Positions 52,029 through 61,628 are shown, numbered from the stretch's first letter. The stretch is DNA of 64,000 bases from Lachnospiraceae bacterium A4 (GCA_000403215.2 KE159527.1:258114-322113), one strand, 5' to 3'. Notes: generated by a model from the letters alone, not told the origin. Numbers and translations are program-made.

Positions 52029-55000
52029 TTATCCCTCCAATAGCTGTACTCGTTCATCAGATACCCTAACGATTCCCTGCTTTTCTAATGATTCGATTGC
52101 CTCAAGCATTCTTTGACGTATCTTAGCGCCCGTCTTTTCAAATCCAAAAATTCTCGCTGTCTCCAAAATCAAAGATGGTACTTCAACGCCAAATGCACCT
52201 GATAAAACTAATTTCATTGCTTCTTCTATTTCCTTTAACGGAATATATTCAATATTTCTATCTGGACTTCCAGCAAGAGAACGTCTAACTTTTATTCGAG
52301 AAAAATCAGAAAGCGTTATAAAACTATCTCTGTCAATTTTTATTTCGCCTGACATCTTTCTCTTTAGAACATAATCAACACTATTCCTGATTGGGGCAGT
52401 TACCTTCTCATTTCCAAAGCAACCTGCCATTCTCTTATACAAAAGTTCCAAGTGAATTGGCTGCTCAACTCTAATCACTTCGTGCATTCTGTCAGCAATT
52501 CTTGATTCATTATCATTGGCCCTGTATGTTGTAACATCCCACCAATGACCTTCTTGATACCTATCAAGATTATATGGATTATTCTGATTAATAGGTTGAA
52601 CATTCTTATTTGACGAAATTTCTTCTGTCTCAACTTTAATCTCTTCATTTTTTCGCTCTATCGTTTCAAATTCAGAATAATTCTTTAATGCATCTGTGAT
52701 AAAATCAATTAATTTCTGTTTTGCCACCTGCTCGTTTTGAATCCACTCAGTAGACCAAACTCGATACATCTTCCAGCCCATTCTCTCCATAACAGATACA
52801 CGCAAATGATCTCTATCACGTACAGTTCTTGCCATTTGATATGAATCACCATCACACTCTATACCAGCAATATATGCGCCTTCAATTTCAGGATGCTCTA
52901 TGGCCATATCAACCGTATAATCTGATGTTCCTATATTGCGCTTAACCTTATATCCTCTACTTTCAAGGAAAAGTGCTACACTTTCACTAAAAATATCAGT
53001 TTCATAAAGTCTATTTTTCTTCTGTACAGGACTAGACTCTCTAACGGTTCTAGATGCAAATTCAATATATGTTCTCAACATCCTAACACCTTCAGATTTA
53101 GTTTTATCCAAATCTATATCCTCTGGTTGAATGGATCCAACAAGTTTTACATTATATTTTGCTCTAGTAATGGCAACATTGAGTCTTCGTTCTCCTCCTT
53201 GATGCCCAAGAGGACCAAATCTCATGAACATTCTTCCTTGAGAATTCTTTCCATAACAAATAGAGAAAATAATAGTATCTCTCTCATCACCCTGCACGTT
53301 TTCCAAGTTTTTAATAAAAAATGCCTCTTCTTTTTCTTCTGAAAAGAAACCATCATACTCTCTATGCTTCTTTCTAAATTCTTGAACGGCATCTTCAATT
53401 GTACTCTGCTGGCTTTCACTAAAAGCAATTATTCCTAGTGACCTCTCCGGATGTTTTTTGATATGTTGCTCGATTAATTTAACACAATATGCTGCCTCTT
53501 CTTTATTGCACCTATTCTCATATACACCATTTTGCACATAAATATATTCAACACCAGAGTCCGCTTCGTTCACTTTACTGCTCGGAAATGTAACTAAATT
53601 ATTTCCATAAATTTCTCTGTTTGAAAAAGAAATCAAATCTTCATATCGGCTTCTGTAATGCCATAGCAATGATCTGTTCGGTATTGTGTTTGTAGCTTCC
53701 TCCAAAATAGAATCAGAGATGATTTCATCATAATCATCGTCATCTGAATCGTAATCCGAATCATTGTTAGTACTAGCCGCAAAGAAATTTGTTGGTGGAA
53801 GCTGTTTGCTGTCACCGGCAATAATAACCTGGGCTCCCCTAAAAATTGCTCCAATAGCATCTTGCGGAAAAATCTGCGAAGCCTCATCGAAAATAACCAT
53901 ATCGAACTTATATGTATCTGCTTCCAAAAAATATGAAACAGAAAGTGGAGACATCATCAAACAAGGTTTCAACTTAAGTAAAAGATTTGGTATTGATTTG
54001 AATAACTTTCTTAATGGCATTATTTTTCTCTTCTTGCCCAATTCATGAATCAATACCGACATCTCATCTCCCGTTCTGTTGAACATAGACTTGTCTGGCA
54101 TTCCTTCTATTAATTTTTCCCTTATTCTCATTTGTGCAACAGGCAACTGATGTGTATCTAATTCTCTGAATTTCTCAACATTATCAGAATGAATTCTTGC
54201 ATTGAACCCTCCAATTGCCTTTACATCATCAGCTCTATCTCCAATCCATGCATAATAGAATGCCTTTAAGAACACCCTATTTAACTGACCTTCTGGGAAT
54301 ACAATATCTTCTGACTGCTCAACAAATTCTGTGAGACCATTTTGTTCGCAAGACGCTTTACACTCCCTATAGTCAATCCACAAATCCATAGTTTCAAACT
54401 GATCCACACATTTGTTTAATTTATTTGCAAATTTTTCAAAATTAGTAAATCCCGGTTTAATATCAGCATTAAACAACTCGATAAAAGCATAAAAGAGACT
54501 CTTTTTACTTATAATTTCTGCAATATATTTTTTTATCTCTTCTACTTCATTTCTTTTACCCTTATTAGAAATAAATTTGAGCCATTCTATGCTAACACCA
54601 GTTTTTTCAGGCAATGCCACAAACTCTTCGAAATTAGAAATTAAAGTTTTCAATGAAGCCCAATTGGTATCTGCATTTATACTCGCAAATGCAAATTTCT
54701 CTCGTGCAGATTTCAAAAGAGTTTCATAATTTGCTTTCATCAAATTATAATCCTGCAATTTACTCATATCTGCTTTTATTTCTGTATACGATTTATTTCC
54801 CTTCAAATATGCTTCAATACCTGCGATTTCCGATTTAATTACTGATATTATTCCCTGTGAATCCACAATTGAATCATTCATATCTACAAGTCCATTTTTA
54901 GAAACATTTGTAAACTTATTTGAATAATCCCGGACAGCATTTATTAATGTCTTGGTGCTATCCACTTCTGACTCTGTCAGTACAGACGCTGTTACTGTCA

Positions 55001-58000
55001 ACTGTTTTCCAAGCAATTCTTCTCCCCTATGTTCTAATGCCTGCATCTCATCCATAAGGTTCAAACACTCTGTTAATTTTTTAAGTAAAGCAACATTTTC
55101 TTCATATGATAATCTCTTATCTGCACTAACAGACCTATTTTGTATCTTACTAGCATCTTCCATATAACGAGAATTAAGGAGTTCTATCAAATCAGACTTA
55201 ATTTCACTATATGGTCTCGTACCAATAACCCATGACTCTATAATTTTTATTTCTTTTATTACTTCATCCACTGCACTTATAGAACCATTTATACTTTCAA
55301 TTGTTGCCACAATTCCTGTATGACTAATAGGAGAATACATCTTTAATAATTCTTCTCCAGATGATATAAGTTCCTTCACAGTCTCAACTTCCTGTAAAGA
55401 TAAAACTGAGTCGATGTCATTGAACTCTGCCACATTCAGTATTTTAGCAGCTTTACCAAGTTCATTACTCTTTACTTCAAGAAGAGCTTTTCTTTCTCTT
55501 AATTTTTGCAATAAAGCAATAGCTTCTTCATTCGTTATTTTCTTTTTAACGTTCTTATATCCAAGACGTAACTGTTTTATATCCTCCCTGTATTGCTTTT
55601 TGAATATTCTAAAAAATCCTGTATATTCAACTTTAAAGCGATTAAGCATATTATCCACATCAATCTCAAATATACTTTGCTCACATTCACCTAGGATTTC
55701 ATTTTCTAATTTGCTTATTTCTTCTTGTAATCTTGTTTTCTCAAACAAAACCGTACACACATCAAGGAATAACTGTAATTTCTGAATAGTATCATTAGAA
55801 TTTGACGGCATATATGCAACATTCATTTTGTCAAAATATACCTTCAAATCCGCATAAGTAGCATATAATTTCTTTAAATCAGAACTAATATCATCATATT
55901 TTTCATAAATAGAATCATCCGAAAAATCATCTCCAATTTGATGACGAACATTTATACATGCGGCCTCAAAAGATGCATAAAACTCCTTATTTATGCCGAA
56001 GACTGTCTCATCATATCTCTCGATAATTTTCTTTATTAACGATGCATAATCAACTTCAAAACGATTAAGCATTTCAACAGCTTCTATATCAAAAATGTTG
56101 CTATTATATCCTTCAAGAATACCTGCTTCAATTTCTTTAATATGGGCAGAAGTCTTTTCCATTTTTATCAAAATTCCGCAGACTTCAACCAAGCCACAAA
56201 TGTACTTCAAAGAAGAATCTGTGTTTTGATTACAATAAGCAGTATTCATTTTGTCATAAACGGCTTGTAACTCTATTACTGCTGTTTGAAAAGCTTGTAA
56301 CTCTTCGGCCAATTCAGAATATTGTTGAAACAGAACACTATTAGTATAATCCTTTCCTAATAGTTCTCTTGCGACATCACAAACACCTTCATAATTTGCC
56401 AAAAATGATATTGGATCAATATCAAATATTGACTCTTGATATGAGCGTACTATTTCCTCTATCTTATTGCCGATTGCATCAATTGTACTTTCAAGTTCAG
56501 AAAGCAATCTCTTTTCTTGTGTTAAGTCTTTTCCAATCCATTCACTTGGAGCGTCTGAACATCTATCCAACAAAGAAAATGCTTGATAGTATGCATCAAT
56601 ATTATCTAGACTACATATAGCAAGAATATTTTCCCCTTCAACTACGCAAGTATTAGGTACTCGACTCAATATCCACTGGAGTGTGCTCATCTTTTCTTTT
56701 AATTCTTCTTTTTGCACATTACCTAATCGTGAAATCGTGATTCCTTGCCATGGGTTTTTATACCACTTTTCTCCCAACGAACCTCTTGTCATCTCAAGAT
56801 TTTCAACTAAGAGACCCATTCTATTTACTTCATCTTTAGAATAATCTCCAATTCCATCTAATGTTAATCTAACAAATGGTAAATCCTGTAACTCAGCAAT
56901 TGCTCCATAGACTTCATACAAACTCATCTCAATAGGCATTATTGTCTTGTGTATATCCTCTACATAGCACTTAAGTCCGTCTCTCAAAACGTCTAATCTA
57001 GTTAGCTTTGCAATTTCTTCATCTTTAACTTTTATATGCTTTAAATTCAGATTTTGTCCGAGTTGCTCCAAAATCTCCTTTTTATTCGCCTTATGGCTAT
57101 GGAGAGCCAAGCAAAAATCTGCTAGATGAACCTCTTCAAGTCGTCTGTGTACCACTTCAAGCGCTGCCATCTTTTCTGACACAAACAATATCTTTTTGCC
57201 ATCAGCCAACCCTTGTGCAATAATGTTTGTAATCGTTTGGCTTTTTCCTGTTCCTGGAGGTCCTTGCATAACAAAACTGACGCCCTTCTGCGAGAGCAGA
57301 ATCGCATCTTGTTGGCTAGAGTCCGCATCTACAACTTGATATAACTCACTTGCTTTCTCTTTATCGTGATCGAAATCGATTTCCGAAATACGGTCTGTAT
57401 TTAATGCTGTTGTATCTCCGGCAAATGCCTGAATAATTGGATTATTTTTTATCTCTTCCTCATTGTTGAGAATATCCTTATACATACTTATCTTTAAGAA
57501 AGATACTAATCCTAAACTTGTCTCTCTTAGGACTCTCCACCCTCTTACATCTACTAACTGCTCCATTTCAGACATAAAGTCCTCAAGAGAATTCTCGTCC
57601 GGGTCAAATTCTGGAAGTGTAATTCCATAATCACATTCAAACAAATATGCCAAAGTAGGATTAACTACTAAATCATCCTCATATTTTTTAAGTACATATG
57701 GAGCATTCAACGATTCCAAAACAAGGCTGACAGGAACTAAAATTAGTGGTGATTTAATCCAATTATCCTTGCTTCCTTTTTCTCTCCATTCAACAAATCC
57801 GAACACTAAATATAAAATATTAGTACCCTGCTCATCCAACGACAATCTAGCCTTATTTCGCAAATCTTTTAATGTCTTTTTTGATTCTTCGACTGTTCCT
57901 GCTGCTTTGATATCTCCCAATCTAACCTCAACAGGTGCTGAAAGAGAGTCCATAAGTGATAAAACAGAATAAACTCTTATATCTGAATCCTTATCAATAG

Positions 58001-58187
58001 CCTTTTGAAATGTAAGTTTCTCTTCTTTCACAACCAAACGATCATACAAGCCTTCAAAACTTGGTTCAAGTATGCGTAGAGTAGCCCTCTTGGTCTCTCT
58101 GAAGGAAATCATTTTATTTCTTTTTCCTAAATCGAGAAGTTGGTTTTCCCAATATTCAACTTTCTTATTAATCAACTCTGTATTCAT
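52029..58187 (-). CDS. giant DUF4011-SF1 helicase-Vsr/MTES_1575-like nuclease-DUF3320 protein
   Basis: 2,052 residues; the start follows TAGGAGAATGCC. Order: DUF4011 (about 5-240, W-E-N-Q-L-L-D-L-G-K-R-N), helicase Walker A G-P-P-G-T-G-K-S at 309-316, a coiled-coil insertion of some 900 residues with repeats, and motif II V-I-F-D-E-A-S-Q (about 1430) with G-D-S-K-Q-L-P-P. Then come helicase C-terminal motifs (V-Q-G-D-E-R-D, V-A-I-T-R-A), a Vsr-like nuclease (about 1745-1820, V-D-M-A-I-E...G-I-E-C-D-G-D) and DUF3320 (about 1850-1910). Proteins of this DUF4011-helicase-Vsr architecture have been reported as anti-phage. It is the probable effector of the operon. Confidence 0.92.
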   Translation of the reverse strand: MNTELINKKVEYWENQLLDLGKRNKMISFRETKRATLRILEPSFEGLYDRLVVKEEKLTFQKAIDKDSDIRVYSVLSLMDSLSAPVEVRLGDIKAAGTVEESKKTLKDLRNKARLSLDEQGTNILYLVFGFVEWREKGSKDNWIKSPLILVPVSLVLESLNAPYVLKKYEDDLVVNPTLAYLFECDYGITLPEFDPDENSLEDFMSEMEQLVDVRGWRVLRETSLGLVSFLKISMYKDILNNEEEIKNNPIIQAFAGDTTALNTDRISEIDFDHDKEKASELYQVVDADSSQQDAILLSQKGVSFVMQGPPGTGKSQTITNIIAQGLADGKKILFVSEKMAALEVVHRRLEEVHLADFCLALHSHKANKKEILEQLGQNLNLKHIKVKDEEIAKLTRLDVLRDGLKCYVEDIHKTIMPIEMSLYEVYGAIAELQDLPFVRLTLDGIGDYSKDEVNRMGLLVENLEMTRGSLGEKWYKNPWQGITISRLGNVQKEELKEKMSTLQWILSRVPNTCVVEGENILAICSLDNIDAYYQAFSLLDRCSDAPSEWIGKDLTQEKRLLSELESTIDAIGNKIEEIVRSYQESIFDIDPISFLANYEGVCDVARELLGKDYTNSVLFQQYSELAEELQAFQTAVIELQAVYDKMNTAYCNQNTDSSLKYICGLVEVCGILIKMEKTSAHIKEIEAGILEGYNSNIFDIEAVEMLNRFEVDYASLIKKIIERYDETVFGINKEFYASFEAACINVRHQIGDDFSDDSIYEKYDDISSDLKKLYATYADLKVYFDKMNVAYMPSNSNDTIQKLQLFLDVCTVLFEKTRLQEEISKLENEILGECEQSIFEIDVDNMLNRFKVEYTGFFRIFKKQYREDIKQLRLGYKNVKKKITNEEAIALLQKLRERKALLEVKSNELGKAAKILNVAEFNDIDSVLSLQEVETVKELISSGEELLKMYSPISHTGIVATIESINGSISAVDEVIKEIKIIESWVIGTRPYSEIKSDLIELLNSRYMEDASKIQNRSVSADKRLSYEENVALLKKLTECLNLMDEMQALEHRGEELLGKQLTVTASVLTESEVDSTKTLINAVRDYSNKFTNVSKNGLVDMNDSIVDSQGIISVIKSEIAGIEAYLKGNKSYTEIKADMSKLQDYNLMKANYETLLKSAREKFAFASINADTNWASLKTLISNFEEFVALPEKTGVSIEWLKFISNKGKRNEVEEIKKYIAEIISKKSLFYAFIELFNADIKPGFTNFEKFANKLNKCVDQFETMDLWIDYRECKASCEQNGLTEFVEQSEDIVFPEGQLNRVFLKAFYYAWIGDRADDVKAIGGFNARIHSDNVEKFRELDTHQLPVAQMRIREKLIEGMPDKSMFNRTGDEMSVLIHELGKKRKIMPLRKLFKSIPNLLLKLKPCLMMSPLSVSYFLEADTYKFDMVIFDEASQIFPQDAIGAIFRGAQVIIAGDSKQLPPTNFFAASTNNDSDYDSDDDDYDEIISDSILEEATNTIPNRSLLWHYRSRYEDLISFSNREIYGNNLVTFPSSKVNEADSGVEYIYVQNGVYENRCNKEEAAYCVKLIEQHIKKHPERSLGIIAFSESQQSTIEDAVQEFRKKHREYDGFFSEEKEEAFFIKNLENVQGDERDTIIFSICYGKNSQGRMFMRFGPLGHQGGERRLNVAITRAKYNVKLVGSIQPEDIDLDKTKSEGVRMLRTYIEFASRTVRESSPVQKKNRLYETDIFSESVALFLESRGYKVKRNIGTSDYTVDMAIEHPEIEGAYIAGIECDGDSYQMARTVRDRDHLRVSVMERMGWKMYRVWSTEWIQNEQVAKQKLIDFITDALKNYSEFETIERKNEEIKVETEEISSNKNVQPINQNNPYNLDRYQEGHWWDVTTYRANDNESRIADRMHEVIRVEQPIHLELLYKRMAGCFGNEKVTAPIRNSVDYVLKRKMSGEIKIDRDSFITLSDFSRIKVRRSLAGSPDRNIEYIPLKEIEEAMKLVLSGAFGVEVPSLILETARIFGFEKTGAKIRQRMLEAIESLEKQGIVRVSDERVQLLEG

Positions 58188-58217
58188 GGCATTCTCCTAA
58201 ATCACACATACTTTAAA

Positions 58218-58442
58218 CTAATCATCTTGATTGTCTTTTTTGTTCTTGTTTCTCCAATTTTTATATTCACCAGAAGTCACCCTATTATCCGTAGGTTTTT
58301 CAGCATTAACAGGAATTGCCCATGCTTTTCCAAACTTTGTGACTCCCTTTATTTTTCCTTCTGCACATAAAATTTGAACCGTCCTTGATGTCAGTCCCCA
58401 CTTTTCAGCTATTTCCTTAACTGTTGTATAACCTTCTATCAT
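58218..58442 (-). CDS. small helix-turn-helix (MerR/excisionase-like) protein
   Basis: 74 residues from the second ATG (58442), 6 bases after GAGG; the ATG at 58445 is only 3 bases from it. The wHTH pattern is Y-T-T-V-K-E-I-A-E-K-W-G-L-T-S-R-T-V-Q-I-L-C-A-E-G-K-I with G-K-A-W-A-I-P at the wing. Such short proteins act as regulators or as specificity factors in mobile elements. It is first in the operon, 30 bases before the helicase gene, behind a terminator-like hairpin. Likely the operon regulator. Confidence 0.85.
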   Translation of the reverse strand: MIEGYTTVKEIAEKWGLTSRTVQILCAEGKIKGVTKFGKAWAIPVNAEKPTDNRVTSGEYKNWRNKNKKDNQDD

Positions 58443-58545
58443 CATTCACCTCATAATAAGACAAAAATAGCATTACCGAATACGGCAATGCTACATAATC
58501 AAAGCAACTGGCAACCATTTTACAGGCCCTATAGTTTTGCGTCAT
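58417..58545 (-). CDS. possible 42-residue leader peptide
   Basis: ATG at 58545 after GAAAGAAA, 42 codons, stop TAA at 58419-58417, overlapping the start of the HTH gene in another frame. Its codons 19-27 or so run through the terminator hairpin at 58469-58492. A ribosome translating it would unfold that hairpin. That fits a leader peptide of an attenuator, but the coding evidence is weak. Confidence 0.3.
   Translation of the reverse strand: MTQNYRACKMVASCFDYVALPYSVMLFLSYYEVNDDRRLYNS
58469..58492 (-). terminator. terminator-like hairpin in the operon leader (possible attenuator)
   Basis: On the minus strand AGCATTGCCG, loop TATT, CGGTAATGCT (one mismatch), then ATTTTTGTC. It lies about 15 bases upstream of the ribosome site of the HTH gene and downstream of the promoter at 58582-58610. 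Transcription of the whole operon must pass through it. Confidence 0.65.
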
Positions 58546-58581
58546 TTTCTTTCAAAAATTTTGCCAAAATATTCTTTTATT

Positions 58582-58610
58582 ATCATACTCGTTTTTGCGA
58601 AATTTGTCAA
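58582..58610 (-). promoter_or_regulatory. strong promoter of the helicase-kinase operon
   Basis: Minus strand TTGACA (58610-58605), 17-base spacer, TATGAT (58587-58582). This is nearly perfect for the housekeeping sigma factor. It begins 19 bases left of the ISAs1 end and gives a leader of about 130 bases. The promoter lies within what was the 3' coding end of the gene at 61699-62130 before the ISAs1 insertion. Confidence 0.75.
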
Positions 58611-58681
58611 TATAATCTCCTTGATTATACAGGACAAACGCATGAATGTTTATTCTCTTTATTATGCTTCATTGTCAAGTC

Positions 58682-58966
58682 TTACAGGCTTAATATCTGT
58701 TCCAAATACTTTCTGGCATTCATACTGATACAATAGCGTTTCTTTCTCAGTGACAGTTTCTTTCCCACATCAAAAAGTTTTAATATGGATAAACACCATT
58801 TATTTATGATATTCAGATTCTGTGCTGCTGTTTTATCCAAAGTAGTGTTGGCATCTTCTTTAAACGTTACATCCAAATGCCAGTGCATAACCTCCACTGA
58901 CCAGTGTTCCCTCACTGTCCTTGCAAACAGCTCCACATTTAACGGCAGGCTGCTGATATAATACCT
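58682..58966 (-). pseudogene. ISAs1 transposase, C-terminal part
   Basis: The frame from R-Y-Y-I-S-S-L through L-F-A-R-T-V-R-E-H-W-S-V-E-V-M-H-W-H-L-D-V-T-F is the C-terminal hallmark of ISAs1 transposases; it ends at 58682. It joins T-E-S at the end of the other part (60789-61628). The codons before R-Y-Y-I belong to the IS110 insert. Confidence 0.85.
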
Positions 58967-58984
58967 CCTAGTATAATAATGATA

Positions 58985-59330
58985 TAGCAACAAGAGCTAT
59001 AGTTAATAAGTTACAAAGACAAGTCAAACAGATAGCTGAAGGGGAATATTCCTTCCACCATCAGATGCTGTCAATAAAAAGATTTATCATGTCTGAGGTT
59101 TCCTTAATGCACCAGACAAAATATTGAGGTATAATCATCGAAGGCAGGATCATTGACGTTTCCTCCTTGGGAACCAGTGGTTTTCCACTGGCCATACCTC
59201 TTAGAAAGTCTGTCAGTCCATTCGGTGGTGATTTATGTTTTGGCTGGTTGGGAAGCCCCAGGCTATACCTGTATAAGCCGCTAGGTTGTGTATCCGCCTT
59301 TTGGAAATGGATGCCTGCCGGAAAGGATAT
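58985..59330 (+). ncRNA. candidate IS110 bridge RNA region (left end)
   Basis: About 350 non-coding bases precede the IS110 transposase gene. IS110-group elements are known to encode, in this left end, a structured bridge RNA that pairs with target and donor DNA and guides the recombinase. A perfect hairpin CCAGTGG-TTTT-CCACTGG lies at 59174-59191, and more foldable sequence (GGCTGGTTGGGAAGCC, near 59240) follows. Exact RNA ends cannot be set by eye. Confidence 0.5.
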
Positions 59331-59335
59331 ATACC

Positions 59336-60670
59336 ATGCAATACCAGAAAGTACTTCAGATGCTTAACTGCATACCTTATCTCTCAGTCGGACTTGATGT
59401 CGGCGCAGATTTCACCTGGATGTCCATCATGCTCCCCAATGGCACGCTTACCGGTAAGCCGTTTAAGATCATACATTCCGATCCGCAGTCCCGGGAGCTC
59501 GCCGTCACAAAAATAAAGGAAGCACAGGAAATGTATTCTCTCAAAAGCCGCTGCTTCCTCGAGTCTACCGGGATATACCACATCCCGCTTCTGTGCTTCC
59601 TACATGATAAGGGTTTTGACTGCTCCGTCATTAATCCTATCATTACTAAGAATAGCACAAATTCGAACATAAGGAAACTGCATAATGATAAATTTGATTC
59701 AAAAAAGGCAGCAAAGGTTGGGCTTGATGCTTCTCTTAAGACTTCTATCGTCCCTGATGACGAAATCATCGACCTTCGGAACCTGGTGCGCGACTACTAT
59801 TACTACAAAGATCTGCAGTCTGCTGTTGTCCTGAAACTGAATGCGGAACTTAAGGTGTCCTTTCCCGCATACCTGCAGGTATTCAGCAAAATCACGACAC
59901 TGACTTCCCTTAAACTTCTTGAATCATACCCCCTTGCTACGGACATGCTTGCTGCAGCAAAGGACGAGATTGTCAAAACAATCAGGGAAACTGCACATTT
60001 TGGTGAAAAATATGCCCTCTCCAAATATGAGGCCATTTTTATCGCTGCAGAAGACGCCGCTGTTTTTGGACGTGCACTCCCAAGTAATGCCCTCCGAATC
60101 AGGCTGTATATAGAAACTTACCGTGAGTACCAGAAACATCTTGATTCCATACTTGAAGAGCTTCATAAAGCAGTGGATGGATTACAGGGAAAACCGGTCC
60201 ATAACCAGATCTGCCTTATCCAGTCCCTGCGGGGTGTAGGTTTCCTGAGCGCAGTTGTGCTGATTGCAGAAATGGGTTCCTTTGAACTGTTTTCTTCCCC
60301 TAAAAAACTTTATGCCTACTTTGGACTGGATCCTGCTGTAAAACAGTCAGGCAAATTCAATGGGGACAGGGTACATATGTCCAAGAGGGGTTCCAGCCTT
60401 GCCAGACGCATCCTGCATATGGCGGCACTCAATAACCTTAAAGTTGATAGGGGTACGAAAATGCCCGTAAACCCAGTCATTCATAGTTACTATACCGACA
60501 AATGCAGGAGCAAGAAAAAAAATGTGGCTGTCGGGGCTGTGATGCATAAAATCTGCAACATCATTTTTGCCATGCTCAGGGATAATAAGCCGTTTGAAAT
60601 GATCACACCACAGGAGCATTGTAAACGCTATGAAGTTGACCATCCTTCAAAACCAGACAATGCAGCCTAA
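59336..60670 (+). CDS. IS110-family transposase/recombinase
   Basis: 444 residues from the ATG at 59336, about 10 bases after GGAAAGG; the frame stays open 16 codons upstream. The RuvC-like DEDD domain starts Y-L-S-V-G-L-D-V-G-A-D-F-T-W (first Asp), then F-L-E-S-T-G-I-Y-H-I-P and N-D-K-F-D-S-K-K-A-A. The C-terminal transposase_20 domain has I-Q-S-L-R-G-V-G-F-L-S-A, L-Y-A-Y-F-G-L-D-P, and the catalytic Ser region S-K-R-G-S-S-L-A-R-R. It appears intact and could be active. Confidence 0.92.
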   Translation: MQYQKVLQMLNCIPYLSVGLDVGADFTWMSIMLPNGTLTGKPFKIIHSDPQSRELAVTKIKEAQEMYSLKSRCFLESTGIYHIPLLCFLHDKGFDCSVINPIITKNSTNSNIRKLHNDKFDSKKAAKVGLDASLKTSIVPDDEIIDLRNLVRDYYYYKDLQSAVVLKLNAELKVSFPAYLQVFSKITTLTSLKLLESYPLATDMLAAAKDEIVKTIRETAHFGEKYALSKYEAIFIAAEDAAVFGRALPSNALRIRLYIETYREYQKHLDSILEELHKAVDGLQGKPVHNQICLIQSLRGVGFLSAVVLIAEMGSFELFSSPKKLYAYFGLDPAVKQSGKFNGDRVHMSKRGSSLARRILHMAALNNLKVDRGTKMPVNPVIHSYYTDKCRSKKKNVAVGAVMHKICNIIFAMLRDNKPFEMITPQEHCKRYEVDHPSKPDNAA

Positions 60671-60788
60671 ATGCCAGACATAATTTTAAATTTCCACACA
60701 GGTGGGTTTATTAAAGTTACCCTTTTTTAGAAACTGGCACAAATAAATTTTTTTAATAAATTTCTCAAATTACTTATTGACATTTCTT

Positions 60789-61628
60789 AGCTGGACTTTC
60801 TGTTACCTGTTTCCCTGACTGTTCCGTTGTCTTACAGATCATCCCTATGCTTTTTATACCTTTCCAACGGCTTTTTTCCTGCATCCAGCCTATCTTACTG
60901 CATTGGTAATATTCCCTTGTTTCTATTTGGGAATGGGATTTTTCTTTGGTAATTCTATACCCGTTATTACACTTTATCTCCTTCAGAAGTTCCACGTCTT
61001 CAAAATACTCGCTTATTTCCCTGTACAGGTTTTTTTGGTTTTCCTTTACCGCCAATGTGTAATCTGCATGCTTCTGTTTAATCTTTTCCACGATTTCCGT
61101 CTGCGTCCCCATGGCATCAACCGTTATAACGCTACCCTTTATCTGTATGACATCCAGTAATTGCGGGATTGCAGTGATCTCATTTGATTTTTCTTCCACC
61201 TTTTTCTGGCCAAGACAAAAACCGTCCATGTCACACCATGCGGAAACAATATGGTTTGCTTTCTGGCCATTTGATTGATTGCCCCTCATGGTTTTCCCGT
61301 CAATACAGATAATTTTTTTGAGTGTTTCCCCCTCGTTGCTGTTTACAAGCTCATGCCACTTATTATAAACGCCCTGCATATATTCAGGCGCAATACTGCC
61401 CATGACCCTTTGCATTGTGTCATGCGAAGGGATGCCATTTTCCAGTCCAATGTACTGCCTAAGGAACTCCTCGTTAGACTTTGCGAAAATTTCAACTTCC
61501 TCCCAGTCATCGGCATTTGCCAGTTTTGCAAACAGCACAATCACCACAATATCAAGCAGTTTATGCCTGACCTTTTTTTCCTGTCTTTTGTCCTCAATTA
61601 ATTCTATTGTTTTTAATATCTCTGTCAT
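60789..61628 (-). pseudogene. ISAs1 transposase, N-terminal part
   Basis: From M-T-E-I-L-K-T-I-E-L-I-E-D-K-R, through L-A-N-A-D-D-W-E-E-V-E, G-L-E-N-G-I-P-S-H-D-T, I-C-I-D-G-K-T-M-R-G and V-I-T-V-D-A-M-G-T-Q, to K-Q-V-T-E-S. These are the DDE-type signatures of ISAs1 (H-repeat-like) transposases. After T-E-S the frame enters the IS110 element and stops at 60774. The start at 61628 is the native one. Confidence 0.88.

Larger units (their letters stand above)
58967..60794 (+). mobile_element. IS110-family element
   Basis: About 1.83 kb inserted in the ISAs1 transposase gene between the codons for T-E-S and R-Y-Y-I; exact ends are uncertain by a few bases because IS110 elements lack inverted repeats. 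It has a non-coding left end of about 370 bases, the transposase, and a right end of about 120 bases. Confidence 0.75.

Noticed and set aside
44117-58442. Exact match to the TerY-P triad or to Mokosh
   Set aside because: No vWA (TerY) protein and no phospholipase-D-type nuclease are present; kinase, phosphatase and helicase alone do not make the assignment.
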